From contig JACTTZ010000004.1 in NCBI GenBank assembly GCA_015660915.1, positions 144,768 through 208,767 on the forward strand: 64,000 nt of DNA, read 5' to 3'. Both the position numbers and the translations under genes were made by a program. This document shows, piece by piece, positions 17,102-25,622 of this stretch. The notes below the pieces were generated by a model. It saw only the letters and a list, made by a program, of their open reading frames with translations, made no database searches and was not told the origin of the DNA. The number at the start of each line of letters is the position of its first letter. Positions within the stretch are counted from its first letter, which is position 1. Source of the stretch: Methanomicrobia archaeon. GTDB taxonomy: Archaea; Halobacteriota; Bog-38; Methanoflorentales; Methanoflorentaceae.

Positions 17102-17518
17102 TCAGGAGGCAAACGTGGCATCAATCCAGTCCCTGATCTTGTCGCGCGCACGTCTAAATTGGTCACACTGCTCGCTGTCTGATCCCGTAACTAAGACGGG
17201 ATCGTCGACGGGATGATGGAGATACGTGGCAGCGCCCGGAAAGATGGGGCAGTTCTCTTGTGCTTCAGCACACATTGTCACGACGTAGTCAATAGATACG
17301 TTATCGAAAACAACAACAGACTTTGCGCGTTGTTTGGAAATATCGATGCCGACTTCTGCCATCACTGCAATTGCGCACGGGTGCACTTTTGTCGGCTCGG
17401 GTCCAGCACTGCACGCTTCATAGCGATCACCGTACAGAGCGTTGACGAGCCCCTCAGCCATCTGCGATCGTGCGGCGTTATGGGTGCAGAGGAATAGGAT
17501 CTTTTTCTTGCTTTCCAT
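17102..17518 (-). CDS. arsC: Arsenate reductase, low-molecular-weight phosphatase type
   Basis: Reduces arsenate to arsenite. 138 residues with the P-loop CTHNAARSQMAEG (nucleophile Cys11, Arg17) and the resolving pair Cys83 and Cys90 in TMCAEAQENCP, as in the thioredoxin-coupled enzymes of the pI258 type. The C-terminal DPVLVTGSDSEQCDQFRRAR is also typical. ATG 17518 has no strong ribosome site. Arsenite methyltransferase lies 1.3 kb away on the same strand and an ArsB/NhaD-type transporter at 34 kb, so the reduced product can be methylated or perhaps exported. Confidence 0.92.
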   Translation of the reverse strand: MESKKKILFLCTHNAARSQMAEGLVNALYGDRYEACSAGPEPTKVHPCAIAVMAEVGIDISKQRAKSVVVFDNVSIDYVVTMCAEAQENCPIFPGAATYLHHPVDDPVLVTGSDSEQCDQFRRARDKIRDWIDATFAS

Positions 17519-17854
17519 GTGCTTCTACGGTATCAATTCTTAGTAACGCATTTATCTCTTTCATGAGCGAAATTGCTTGGTTGGGCAACTATGCAGCTAC
17601 AACTTCAACCGCATACAAACTTTCACGTCAGCATATCCAATACGACGTTACAATCGATTAAACGGAGCACAGTGCCTAGCATCCCTCGCAATACACGCGC
17701 CAAGATAGCCGCCCGCAGAGCTGCTGATCTAATCTGATTGCACTTAGATCGATCTTCTGCTCCTAAAAACTCTATTTGGCAGCACAAGCCGTCAAATTCT
17801 TTTGGGCGACAAACGGTTCGACCGTCCAACGGCACGAGCTTCAAGAGATGCCCG
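17519..17854. other. Intergenic stretch
   Basis: No credible gene. A minus-strand 84-codon frame overlapping the next gene has poor composition. Confidence 0.45.
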
Positions 17855-18094
17855 TCACGAATCGGCAAGTTCAGCACCTACGACCGTGTGGGTGGTCGTA
17901 ACGCCTTCCACATCCCGAATCTTATCAACGGTTTTGCTGAGCAACAGGAGCCCTTCAACCTCCACGATTACCAAAAAATCATACTCCCCGAAGACGTGAT
18001 AGAGTTCTCTAATCCCGGAGATATCCTGCAGCGCGTCAAAAACGCTTCGCTCGTGGCCTGGAACGACGTTCACCAACGTGACTCCGACAACCAT
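17855..18094 (-). CDS. Stand-alone Lrp/AsnC ligand-binding (RAM) protein, copy 1
   Basis: 79 residues consisting only of the AsnC C-terminal RAM domain: MVVGVTLVNVVPGHERSVF, then GIRELYHVFGEYDFLVIVEV and VEGVTTTHTVVGAE. There is no helix-turn-helix. Such proteins form oligomers and may bind amino acids or modulate full-length Lrp proteins. A paralogue begins 505 bp upstream with similar flanks. Confidence 0.85.
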   Translation of the reverse strand: MVVGVTLVNVVPGHERSVFDALQDISGIRELYHVFGEYDFLVIVEVEGLLLLSKTVDKIRDVEGVTTTHTVVGAELADS

Positions 18095-18359
18095 GTGTTG
18101 CCTCGCCTAATGAGAGAGGCTGAAGCCTACTTAGAGCTACCCCTCACCGCACCCCTCTTTACGGCCGAAAAGCCGCGAAAAACGCACTGGCGCTGTAACG
18201 CTAAACCACCTCCAGGTCAGTACCTCTCGCGCCTAAATATGATAGCACGATGTAAAGCCCGTTCCTTTGATTGGATAACGCGACCGGGTCTGAGATGTCG
18301 TTTTAGAGTTTCAAAATCGTGAGCGTCTCGGTAGACTCAGAAGCGTTAAGAGACATTCT

Positions 18360-18599
18360 TCAGGAATCTTCTAGTTCCGCACCGACAATGGTGTGGGTAG
18401 TGGCAACGCCTTCCACGTCCCGTATCTTATCAACCGTTTTGCTGAGCAGCGGGAGGCTTTCTACCTCTGCGATTACTAAAAAATCATACTCTCCAAAAAC
18501 GTGATGGAGTTCTCTAAAACCGGGGATACCCTTTAATGCCTTAAAAACGCTTCGCTCGTGGCCTGGAACGACTTTCACCAACGTGACTCCGAGAACCAT
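18360..18599 (-). CDS. Stand-alone Lrp/AsnC ligand-binding (RAM) protein, copy 2
   Basis: 79 residues, about 85 percent identical by eye to copy 1 (MVLGVTLVKVVPGHERSVF, HHVFGEYDFLVIAEV, VEGVATTHTIVGAE). Start ATG 18599 is set by alignment to copy 1; an ATG at 18629 would add 10 residues. The upstream promoter stretch (GTAGCTCTAAATAGGC here, GTAGCTCTAAGTAGGC in copy 1) is duplicated too. Confidence 0.85.
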   Translation of the reverse strand: MVLGVTLVKVVPGHERSVFKALKGIPGFRELHHVFGEYDFLVIAEVESLPLLSKTVDKIRDVEGVATTHTIVGAELEDS

Positions 18600-18862
18600 A
18601 CACGTGCCTCGCCCATAAAAAGGATTCAAGCCTATTTAGAGCTACCCCTCACCGTGCCCCACTACCGGCCTTCATATTACTTCCTTCAGTCTCGACAAGA
18701 AGAACGAACTCTATATGTGTGCCTCTAACGGCAACATCTGCAGACTTCCGCGTTCGGCCGCCTAGCGTGCGTCTTAAGCAACTGGCCGAAGCTAGGCCAA
18801 TAAAGGCAGCTGAACCTCGGGATGCTTTTGTGAGTACGCTCGGCACGATTGTGCGGGGCCGT

Positions 18863-19702
18863 CTAAGGCTTTTCCCCCACCACTTTTATGCTTCTTACAG
18901 CGTCGGCAAGATTGTCCAACTCTTCAGAAGTCAGATTGAGGCTGCTACCGATCGCTTGTGCGGTCGGGTCGTTCGCCATGCAGTCGAGCGGGAAAGCGGT
19001 CTCCTCCACGACTCGCACACCTTTAAACCCGGCAGCGCGGATGGTTTCTATATAGGCATCTTTCATGATCGCCCCCGACAAGCACCCTACGTAAGCCGCG
19101 GCCGACTGCTTCACCGCGTCGGGCAGCTCCTTGAGCAGGACTATATCAGACACCGCAAAATGCCCGCCCGGCTTCAGCACGCGGAACGCCTCGTTAAAGA
19201 CCGCAGCCTTGTCAGGCGTCAGGTTGATCACGCAATTGGAGATAAGGACGTCAACTGAACGGTCCGCAACGGGCAGGTGCTCCAGCTCCCCGAGCCTAAA
19301 ATCGACGTTTTCATAGCCACCCTTACGCGCATTAGACCGGGCCTTGTCGACCATCTCAGGAGTCATGTCAACGCCTATTACCCTCCCGTCCACGCCGACG
19401 ATATTGGCAGCGAGAAAACAATCGAACCCCGCGCCCGATCCAAGGTCGAGCACCGTCTCGCCCTCGTGCAAGCCGGCTAACGCCGTGGGGTTGCCACAGC
19501 CGAGACCGAGGTTTGCCCCTTCTGGCACTGACGCAAGCTCGTCTTCGTTATAACCCACTGCCCGGCTAATGCCGTGCGCGAGATCGCCGTTGCTGCTCCC
19601 GCAACACCTGCTCACCGGGATGACCTTGAGGCTCTCGGTCTCACGCTTTGCGACCTTTGCGTACGCGTCACGCACGACGCTCTTAATCTTGTCCTCTTCC
19701 AT
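18863..19702 (-). CDS. arsM: Arsenite methyltransferase
   Basis: SAM-dependent methylation of As(III) to volatile or less toxic species. About 279 residues: Rossmann SAM motif VLDLGSGAGFDCF, followed by VIGVDMTPEMVDKAR, VDVLISNCVINL and FRVLKPGGHFAVSD. The cysteines expected to bind arsenite are in place (SRCCGSS, the ISNC motif and YVGCLSG). ATG 19702 follows GAGGGGAT, which overlaps the stop of the AbrB-like gene 10 bases upstream, so both are one operon. Sits next to arsC, giving a reduction-methylation pathway. Confidence 0.93.
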   Translation of the reverse strand: MEEDKIKSVVRDAYAKVAKRETESLKVIPVSRCCGSSNGDLAHGISRAVGYNEDELASVPEGANLGLGCGNPTALAGLHEGETVLDLGSGAGFDCFLAANIVGVDGRVIGVDMTPEMVDKARSNARKGGYENVDFRLGELEHLPVADRSVDVLISNCVINLTPDKAAVFNEAFRVLKPGGHFAVSDIVLLKELPDAVKQSAAAYVGCLSGAIMKDAYIETIRAAGFKGVRVVEETAFPLDCMANDPTAQAIGSSLNLTSEELDNLADAVRSIKVVGEKP

Positions 19703-19712
19703 CACTATCCCC

Positions 19713-19979
19713 TCACAGCACATCCTTAAAAATAGGGCCCAAAAAGCCCCTGACTGTTGCAGAAAGTTCCTCGACTTTGATCAGAGAAAGACAGCATATC
19801 TCGCCATCTCGTTCACAGCCGACGACGGCCAGTTTGTCCCCTGCCCGTATCTTGGCACGGTCGCGCAGTTCCTTGGGCAACACCATCTGGCCGCGTTCAT
19901 CAACGCTCACTACCGCTTCAACCTTGCAGTTATTCGTGCCAGCATCGTCAGGCACACAACACGAGGCCTCTTTTCGCAT
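19713..19979 (-). CDS. AbrB/MazE-type DNA-binding protein, HgcC-like
   Basis: 88 residues with a swapped-hairpin AbrB domain: CKVEAVVSVDERGQMVLPKE, then LRDRAKIRAGDKLAVVGCER. The N-terminal CC and Cys pair, the EICCLSLIKVEEL tail and the C-terminal helix match the small AbrB proteins named HgcAB-associated (HgcC), which also occur beside arsM in many methanogens. No hgcA or hgcB is visible in this window. Likely a Cys-dependent regulator of its own operon with arsM. ATG 19979 is preferred over 19994 because a TATA box near 20008-20014 would start transcription about 19988. Confidence 0.85.
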   Translation of the reverse strand: MRKEASCCVPDDAGTNNCKVEAVVSVDERGQMVLPKELRDRAKIRAGDKLAVVGCERDGEICCLSLIKVEELSATVRGFLGPIFKDVL

Positions 19980-20007
19980 AGCTACGTAATACATGGTTGT
20001 TGATTCT

Positions 20008-20042
20008 ACTTATATTTTTCAGAAAAATCAGAATAATCAGAA
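20008..20042 (-). promoter_or_regulatory. TATA box with three 9-bp-spaced TTCTGA repeats
   Basis: On the minus strand, TTCTGA occurs three times at exact 9-bp spacing (plus-strand TCAGAA at 20019, 20028, 20037) directly upstream of an AAAATATAAG TATA box for the AbrB-like/arsM operon. A regulator site is likely. Confidence 0.6.
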
Positions 20043-20207
20043 AGATAGAAGTGTTTAAGCACAATTCACGCAAAAAACGAAGATAATCGGTGGTCACGAG
20101 CGACGCTGTGCCACAAACGGCGCCCTAGCCGGTAAATCAAAACAACTCGCCTTGTGCTATTTCGGTATCCTCCTCGACGTCGCCGGGGGCGCGACCAAGC
20201 GTCCAGG

Positions 20208-22634
20208 CTAGAGGGTCACCTTCATCGATTGGCCGGGACCCAGCACGGTCTCTCGACCTCTCAGTTTGGCCTTCACGTCTGCCTTGTTGCCCGGCCGGTT
20301 CGACAGCGCCAGCTGTCCGTCCGCCAAGCCGACGTCGAGCCAACACTCCCCGACGAGCAGTGCGTACCGCACCGTGGCCAGCTGGGGTGGGAGCCGCGGG
20401 TCGACCGATACCGACCCCTCACCCGGTTCGACGCCGGCGTACCCACGACGCACCAAGTCGACCGTGCCGGCCATGACGCCTATATGCACTCCCTCGCGCG
20501 TCGTGCCGCCCTGAACGTCGTACAGGTCGCTCTCGAGCGCCTCGAGGAACAGTGACCACGACGCGTCCGGGTCGGTCCGCGCGAGCAGCCAAGCGTGCAC
20601 CACGCGGCTCAGTGTGGAACCGTGAGAGGTGCGCGCGGCGTAGAAGTTGACGGTGCGCAGCAGGGCCGCCTCGTCCACCTCGTACCCAAGCCACGCGAGC
20701 AACCGCTGGACCTCGTCGCCCGGGAACAGGTAGAAGAGCATGAGGGCGTCCGCCTGCTTGGACAGCCGGTACCGGTTCGGCGTGTCGCCCTCGGCCTCAA
20801 GGATCCGGTCAAGACGGGCGATATCGCCGTACTTGGCCCTGTAGGCGCCCCACTCGAACTCCTCGAGCCGCTCATACCCCTCGAACTGACTGATGACGCC
20901 GTCGGGGAGAAACGGTACGAAGAGGCGACGGCTGATGTCGCGCCACAGGTCGAGCTCGGTGTCGTCAATGCGGAGTATGCGGACAAGCTCGTCGCGCCTG
21001 AGAACGGGGAGCAGGTCGAGCGCGTCGAGAGCACGCCGGAGGACCCAGGAGGTCATGACGTTCGTGTAGGCGTTATTGTCTATGCCGAGCTTGTCGGACC
21101 ACGGGTACGCGTCATGGTATTCGTCAGGCCCCATGACGCCGCATATCACGAAGCGCCCGCGTGCCTCGTCGAAGCTCGTCAGGCTCGCCAGAAAACGGGC
21201 GATCTGCAGCAGCATCTCCGCCCCGTGAGAGCGCAAGAACGCGGCATCGCCGGTACTCTCGTAGTAGCGCCAGACGTTGTAAGCGATTGCCACGTTCACG
21301 TGCCGCTGGAGGCGACTGTTGTCCAGCAGCCAGCGCCCGGACTTCGGGTTGAGGTGCACCACCTGCGTCTCTTCGCGGCCGTCGCTGCCGCTCTGCCACG
21401 GGAACATGGCTCCCCGGAACCCCTCGGCGCGGGCCGCCCGCACGGCTGCCGGCAGCCTCCGGTAGCGGTACAGCAGAAGCGCCCGCGTGATCTCGGGAAA
21501 TACGCCGGTCAGAAACGGAAACACGTAGAGCTCGTCCCAGAAGATGTGGCCGCGATAAGCCTCGCCGTGCAGGCCGCGCGCGGGCAGACCGGCATCGAGG
21601 TCGACGGTGTGCGGCGAGACGGTCTGCAGCACGTGGAACACGTGGAGGTGCAACAGCATGCTAACGTGATCATCGTCACCCACTTCGACGGTGCAGCGGC
21701 GCCAGATCGCGTCCCAGGCCTCTATGTGGCTTTCTAAGAGGGCGTCGAAGTCGCCGGCGTCCTTCAGCCGCGTTAGAGCGGCGTACGCGGGTTCGGAGAT
21801 GCCATTCTCACGAGACGTACACAAGACGACGGTCTTTTCGACCGTCAACGGAACGCCGCGCTGAGCCGCTGCCTGCAGCACTAGCCCGACGTAGCCAGTC
21901 CGCTCGCTCAGCTCGGCGGCGACGAGTGCGGGGTCGCCACCGACCTTCAGCCGCGTACGCGCGGCCTCAGCGATGCGGATGCGCGACTGCGAGGTCTCAG
22001 CCACGAGACAGATCGTGTCAGGGTCCGGTCGCGAGGCGGCGACTGGCTCGAGGTGGTCCGATGCAAGGTCACGGTATCGCGGCACGCCGGCGTTGACCAC
22101 CGACCCGTCGAGGGCCGACTCGAAGGTGATGCGGCCGGACCAGTTACGCGCAGTGAGCGTCAACTCAAGGGCCGCAACGTTCTTGTCCGCCATGCTCACG
22201 AAGCGGCGCTCGGTCAGCTCGGTCTCACGGCCCGCGTCGTCCCTGAAGACCAGCGAGCGCCTCAGGACGCCCTGGCGGAGGTCGAGCTCCTGCCTATACT
22301 GCAGCAGATCGGCGCTGTCAACGTCGAACTCCGGACCGTCGTCGACGCGGAACGTGAGAGGGAGCCAGTTAGGCAGGTTGACGAGGTCCTCGTTCTCGAT
22401 GGCTCGTCCGGCCACGTTGCTGACCAGACGATTGAAGCCGCCGGCGAGATACGTCCCTGGGTAGTGCACGCGGTCCGCTGAGCTCTGCGCACTGGCGCCG
22501 CGGGTCACGAAGTATCCGTTGCCCACGGCACAGAGGGCCTCGCGCAGCCCCTCATCCTCCGGGCGATACCCCTCGTAGGCCAGCGTCCATCGGTCTCCGC
22601 TCCGCCCAGAGGCAGCCGGACCGATGCCGCTCAC
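20208..22634 (-). CDS. GH65 family glycoside phosphorylase/hydrolase (trehalose/kojibiose/maltose type)
   Basis: 808 residues in the GH65 layout: N-terminal beta-sandwich (VGNGYFVTRGA, HYPGTYLAGGFNR), helical barrel with GHIFWDELYVFPF, catalytic acid Glu in VMGPDEYHDAYPW, KQADALMLFY, and TSHGSTLSRVVHA phosphate- or substrate-binding region. GH65 enzymes split alpha-glucobioses, mostly by phosphorolysis to beta-glucose 1-phosphate. GTG 22634 overlaps the stop of the upstream gene (GTGA) with GGAGGAG 6 bases before it, so translation is coupled. The gene is about two-thirds GC where counted, well above neighbours, and codon use looks actinobacterial. Trehalose is the favoured substrate because of the OtsB partner. 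Confidence 0.92.
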   Translation of the reverse strand: MSGIGPAASGRSGDRWTLAYEGYRPEDEGLREALCAVGNGYFVTRGASAQSSADRVHYPGTYLAGGFNRLVSNVAGRAIENEDLVNLPNWLPLTFRVDDGPEFDVDSADLLQYRQELDLRQGVLRRSLVFRDDAGRETELTERRFVSMADKNVAALELTLTARNWSGRITFESALDGSVVNAGVPRYRDLASDHLEPVAASRPDPDTICLVAETSQSRIRIAEAARTRLKVGGDPALVAAELSERTGYVGLVLQAAAQRGVPLTVEKTVVLCTSRENGISEPAYAALTRLKDAGDFDALLESHIEAWDAIWRRCTVEVGDDDHVSMLLHLHVFHVLQTVSPHTVDLDAGLPARGLHGEAYRGHIFWDELYVFPFLTGVFPEITRALLLYRYRRLPAAVRAARAEGFRGAMFPWQSGSDGREETQVVHLNPKSGRWLLDNSRLQRHVNVAIAYNVWRYYESTGDAAFLRSHGAEMLLQIARFLASLTSFDEARGRFVICGVMGPDEYHDAYPWSDKLGIDNNAYTNVMTSWVLRRALDALDLLPVLRRDELVRILRIDDTELDLWRDISRRLFVPFLPDGVISQFEGYERLEEFEWGAYRAKYGDIARLDRILEAEGDTPNRYRLSKQADALMLFYLFPGDEVQRLLAWLGYEVDEAALLRTVNFYAARTSHGSTLSRVVHAWLLARTDPDASWSLFLEALESDLYDVQGGTTREGVHIGVMAGTVDLVRRGYAGVEPGEGSVSVDPRLPPQLATVRYALLVGECWLDVGLADGQLALSNRPGNKADVKAKLRGRETVLGPGQSMKVTL

Positions 22635-24184
22635 GACAGCTCCTCCAAGGTGAGGAGCGCGCGGAAGAACTCCAAGACCTCCCCCACATCGGTGAGGGTG
22701 TAATCGGCAGCGGTCACGTCGTGCGGGTCGCCGATGCGCACGCCGACACCGCGCCCGGCGATCGCCTGGAACGCATCTTCGTCGGTGTCGTCGTCGCCGA
22801 TGTAGAGCGGCACGTGCGTCCCTATAGCCATGTCCAGCCGCTCCAGCAGCCACAGCAGCGCCTTGCCCTTATCGTAACAGGCGATGCCCGGCCGTAGCTC
22901 GAGGACCATCTTGCCGGTGGCCTTGCGCAGTCCGAAGAAGACGTCAGCGACCTCATCGAAAGCGGCCATGACGCGCGGCACTTGGTCGGGAGGCGTCTGG
23001 CGGTAGTGCACGGTCACCGCGAAGGTCTTGTGCTCCACCCAGGCTCCAGGAATGTCCTCCACCTTCCTTTCGAGGGCGGCGCGCGCCGCCGCCACATCGT
23101 CGACGGCCGCAAGGCCGTGCTGGACGTGCCCTCCGAGCGCCTCGGGGGCGTCGACGTCGCACCCGTGCGAGCCCGCGTACACGATGCCGTCGATGCCGAC
23201 CATCCTGCGAACGTCGGCCAAGTCGCGACCGCTGATGATGGCCACCGGGAAGTGCGCCGCCAAGCGCTCGAGCGTCGCTCTCATGTCGTCGGAGAGGACG
23301 GCTAGGCTCGGGTGTGCCACGATCGGAGTCAGCGTACCGTCATAGTCGATAAAAAACGCCGGCGTGGCCTGGGAGAGCCGCCGCTCGATATCGCCCGCGC
23401 AGACCAAGGCGGACGGACTGAAAGGGGGGTCCACGACCACGTCCGCAAGGTCGGAGACCACCACATCGGCGCCAGCGGCGAGAAGGCCGTTGGCATCACC
23501 GGTGCGGTCGACCCCGATCACGAGACCGAAGCCGCCCTGGCGGCCGGCCTCCACACCGGCGCGGGCGTCTTCGACGACGACGGTGCGCTTTATGGTGGCG
23601 CCGAGCCTGCGCGTGGCTTCTACGAAGACTGCCGGATCGGGCTTGCCGAGCAGTCCCATCTCTGCCGCGGTGATGCCGTCCACGCAGACCTGGAACAGGT
23701 CGCCGACGGCACCGGCGCGGAGGACCAGCTTCAGGTTCTTGCTAGCTGAGATGATCGCGGTCCCGATGCCGACACCCTGGAGGATGCGGACGAGCCTGAC
23801 GGTGCTTTCGAACACGCCCACACTGTGCTGCTCGAGCTCCTCCAGGAAGTAGCCGTTCTTTCGGTTCCCGAGCCCGCACACCGTGTCCGCGTCGGCGGTA
23901 TCATCGGGTGTGCCCTCAGGGAGGACGATGCCTCGCGAGGCGAGGAAGCTGCGCACCCCGTCGTAACGCGGTTTGCCGTCGACGTACTGGCGGTAGTCGA
24001 CCTCCGCGTCGAACGGACGCCAGTCCTCGCCGGTACTCCGCGAGCGCTCTCCCATGTAGTCGTCGAAGAGCCGTTTCCACGCGGCGGCATGGACGACAGC
24101 GGTCTTGGTGACGACCCCGTCCATATCGAACACGACTGCGTCGAACTCCTCTCGTGGCAGGACGACGGTTCGCGCTTCGCTCAT
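22631..24184 (-). CDS. otsB: Fused HAD phosphoglucomutase-like / trehalose-6-phosphate phosphatase
   Basis: 517 residues with two HAD domains. Residues 1-250 resemble beta-phosphoglucomutase (DMDGVVT at 20-26, LGKPDPAVFVEA, VVEDARAGVEAG). Residues 270-517 are an OtsB-type trehalose phosphatase (DYDGTLTPI at 280-288, AIISGRDLADVR, KGKALLWLLERL, IGDDDTDEDAF). Together with the next gene (GH65) the order HAD-OtsB-GH65 is that of the single actinobacterial protein OtsB1 (Rv2006), here split by a 4-bp overlap. Proposed job: dephosphorylate trehalose 6-phosphate, phosphorolyse trehalose, and turn beta-glucose 1-phosphate into glucose 6-phosphate. ATG 24184 has GGGAGGG 7 bases upstream. Very GC-rich. 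Whether the first domain is an active mutase is uncertain. Confidence 0.9.
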   Translation of the reverse strand: MSEARTVVLPREEFDAVVFDMDGVVTKTAVVHAAAWKRLFDDYMGERSRSTGEDWRPFDAEVDYRQYVDGKPRYDGVRSFLASRGIVLPEGTPDDTADADTVCGLGNRKNGYFLEELEQHSVGVFESTVRLVRILQGVGIGTAIISASKNLKLVLRAGAVGDLFQVCVDGITAAEMGLLGKPDPAVFVEATRRLGATIKRTVVVEDARAGVEAGRQGGFGLVIGVDRTGDANGLLAAGADVVVSDLADVVVDPPFSPSALVCAGDIERRLSQATPAFFIDYDGTLTPIVAHPSLAVLSDDMRATLERLAAHFPVAIISGRDLADVRRMVGIDGIVYAGSHGCDVDAPEALGGHVQHGLAAVDDVAAARAALERKVEDIPGAWVEHKTFAVTVHYRQTPPDQVPRVMAAFDEVADVFFGLRKATGKMVLELRPGIACYDKGKALLWLLERLDMAIGTHVPLYIGDDDTDEDAFQAIAGRGVGVRIGDPHDVTAADYTLTDVGEVLEFFRALLTLEELS

Positions 24185-24468
24185 GGCAGAACCCTCCCTA
24201 CGCGCGACGCAGTGACGGCTTGGCCGCGCCGCCCGTTGCGCACGTCGCCGGCGGACTTGTCGATCGCCTGGTCGCCCGTTTCTAAGGTGTCGATGGTCCG
24301 ACACTCGATGTGGGTCAAACGCTCGGCTATTCGGGGCGGTTTTACCGCGATTATAGGTATGTGCGTCAACCCAGCGACTTGAAACTTGTTCATGTCTCTC
24401 TCCGACAGGTTCCAACGATCCATACTTGTTCTACCAATTCTTTGTTGGCAAATTGATGACAAATTCAT
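24181..24468 (-). CDS. Possible short ORF coupled to otsB
   Basis: 95 codons or fewer (MNKFQVAGLTHIPIIAVKPP from an inner start), ending in TGA that overlaps the otsB start as ATGA. The overlap hints at coupling, but the second half (RNGRRGQAVTASRVGRVLP) looks non-native and no family fits. It spans the switch from AT-rich to GC-rich sequence and may be a junction artefact. Confidence 0.22.
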   Translation of the reverse strand: MNLSSICQQRIGRTSMDRWNLSERDMNKFQVAGLTHIPIIAVKPPRIAERLTHIECRTIDTLETGDQAIDKSAGDVRNGRRGQAVTASRVGRVLP

Positions 24469-24695
24469 TAGTCAAACACTCGCTTTCGTTCAGCTTAAAG
24501 CGTTCCAATTGATACACAGAGCTTTCACGGCTGAACTTGTGTGAGAACCGCAAACGAACGGCAGCAAGATTATTAGCTATTGTCTAAAAAATAAAAAAGA
24601 TTGTGGTTTACGTTTTTTACCTGACTCGCGAGGCCCCACATTGAGTACAAAACAGAGCCATTAGGCGCGCGTTTTCACGGGGCCGATGTTGACGA

Positions 24696-25040
24696 TCATC
24701 CGTGTTTGAAAATCAAGTTGGGCTCCAATTCATTCCAACCATCATCCATCGAAAGGGGCAGGTTTAAACCACTTAGATGTCTGCCATTGTGTTTAAGAAA
24801 CAGGCTTTTCGTCTCAGCTCTCGTCAAGTCGAGTCGCTCGATGTAGACGTTCGTGATGTCCACAATGCGAGGTGCCAGAACGCCTTGGCTCGGATCAAAA
24901 GGAGTCTCTTTACTGAGTTCTCGTTCGCGCGCTGTGCTGTATTGTGGACCGTTTAAATCTAAATAGCATAATTCAAGATGGGTGGCGAGCGTCTTCCTCA
25001 GTAGTTCTTCGTCTTTATCGACCTCTTCTTCTAGCAGCAT
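24696..25040 (-). CDS. Hypothetical protein, or C-terminal part of a frameshifted gene
   Basis: 114 residues, MLLEEEVDKDEELLRKTLAT then HLELCYLDLNGPQ, acidic and mostly helical, no recognised domain. The ATG lies 10 bp inside the end of the upstream gene and there is no separate ribosome site. Joining the two by a frameshift would give a smooth sequence (FALLRSARLSM + LLEEEVDKDEE), so this may be half of one gene of about 215 residues. Confidence 0.55.
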   Translation of the reverse strand: MLLEEEVDKDEELLRKTLATHLELCYLDLNGPQYSTARERELSKETPFDPSQGVLAPRIVDITNVYIERLDLTRAETKSLFLKHNGRHLSGLNLPLSMDDGWNELEPNLIFKHG

Positions 25041-25345
25041 GCCATACTTAGACGAGCGCTGCGGAGTAGTGCGAAGTTTCCTTCGTTGATACTTTCCGAT
25101 TCCTGTCTTTGATACAATGCCCGCCGAATAGAATGCAATGCGCTATGCAATTGCTCTGGCCTCTCGCTACCATGTTTTTCTATTTGAGCGGCTCTTATCC
25201 GCTCGAAGCGTTCTTTATCACTATCAGGTAGCGCCTCTAGTTCGTATTTGATAGCTGATTCGTCTTCCATATCATCAACCCGTTCTAGCGCAACGAGTAT
25301 GCCTATTCGAAGTGATTTCAGGGTCGATCGCCGTTGACTTCGCAC
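25031..25345 (-). CDS. Hypothetical helical protein, or N-terminal part of a frameshifted gene
   Basis: 104 residues: MEDESAIKYELEALPDSDKE, RFERIRAAQIEKHG, HSIRRALYQRQESESINEGN. Charged and helical, family unknown. It ends in an unnatural LSMACC. See the overlapping downstream ORF for the frameshift possibility near 25031-25045. Confidence 0.55.
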   Translation of the reverse strand: MRSQRRSTLKSLRIGILVALERVDDMEDESAIKYELEALPDSDKERFERIRAAQIEKHGSERPEQLHSALHSIRRALYQRQESESINEGNFALLRSARLSMACC

Positions 25346-25622
25346 AAATCATAATACTTTGACCTCATTCTACCGACTCTGCAGAAGTCAAAAAAGGGAA
25401 ACGCCGGAGCGGTAAGGATGATTGCACAAAAAGAAGAAAAAGTTCACAAAAACGTCCTCTCGTATCTAGTCGATCATATATTGTTGGCTGCTGCTTCGGA
25501 GGCTCAATGAGTGGTCGCAGGGCTTCGACATCGTGCTGAGCTTCTACTCGTCCTTCGTTCAAATCCCAGTCCCTGCGTACAACCTTTAGAAAAAAGTTTC
25601 ATCCACTCTTTTATTTGGAGCG

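Noticed and set aside
18863..19979. Mercury methylation locus (hgcAB)
   Set aside because: Only the HgcC-like AbrB protein is present; no corrinoid HgcA or ferredoxin HgcB is found. The ferredoxin-type gene at 25623 belongs to another family.
25560..25590. GTTCAAATCCC resembling a tRNA T-arm
   Set aside because: No acceptor stem, D-arm or anticodon arm could be paired around it.
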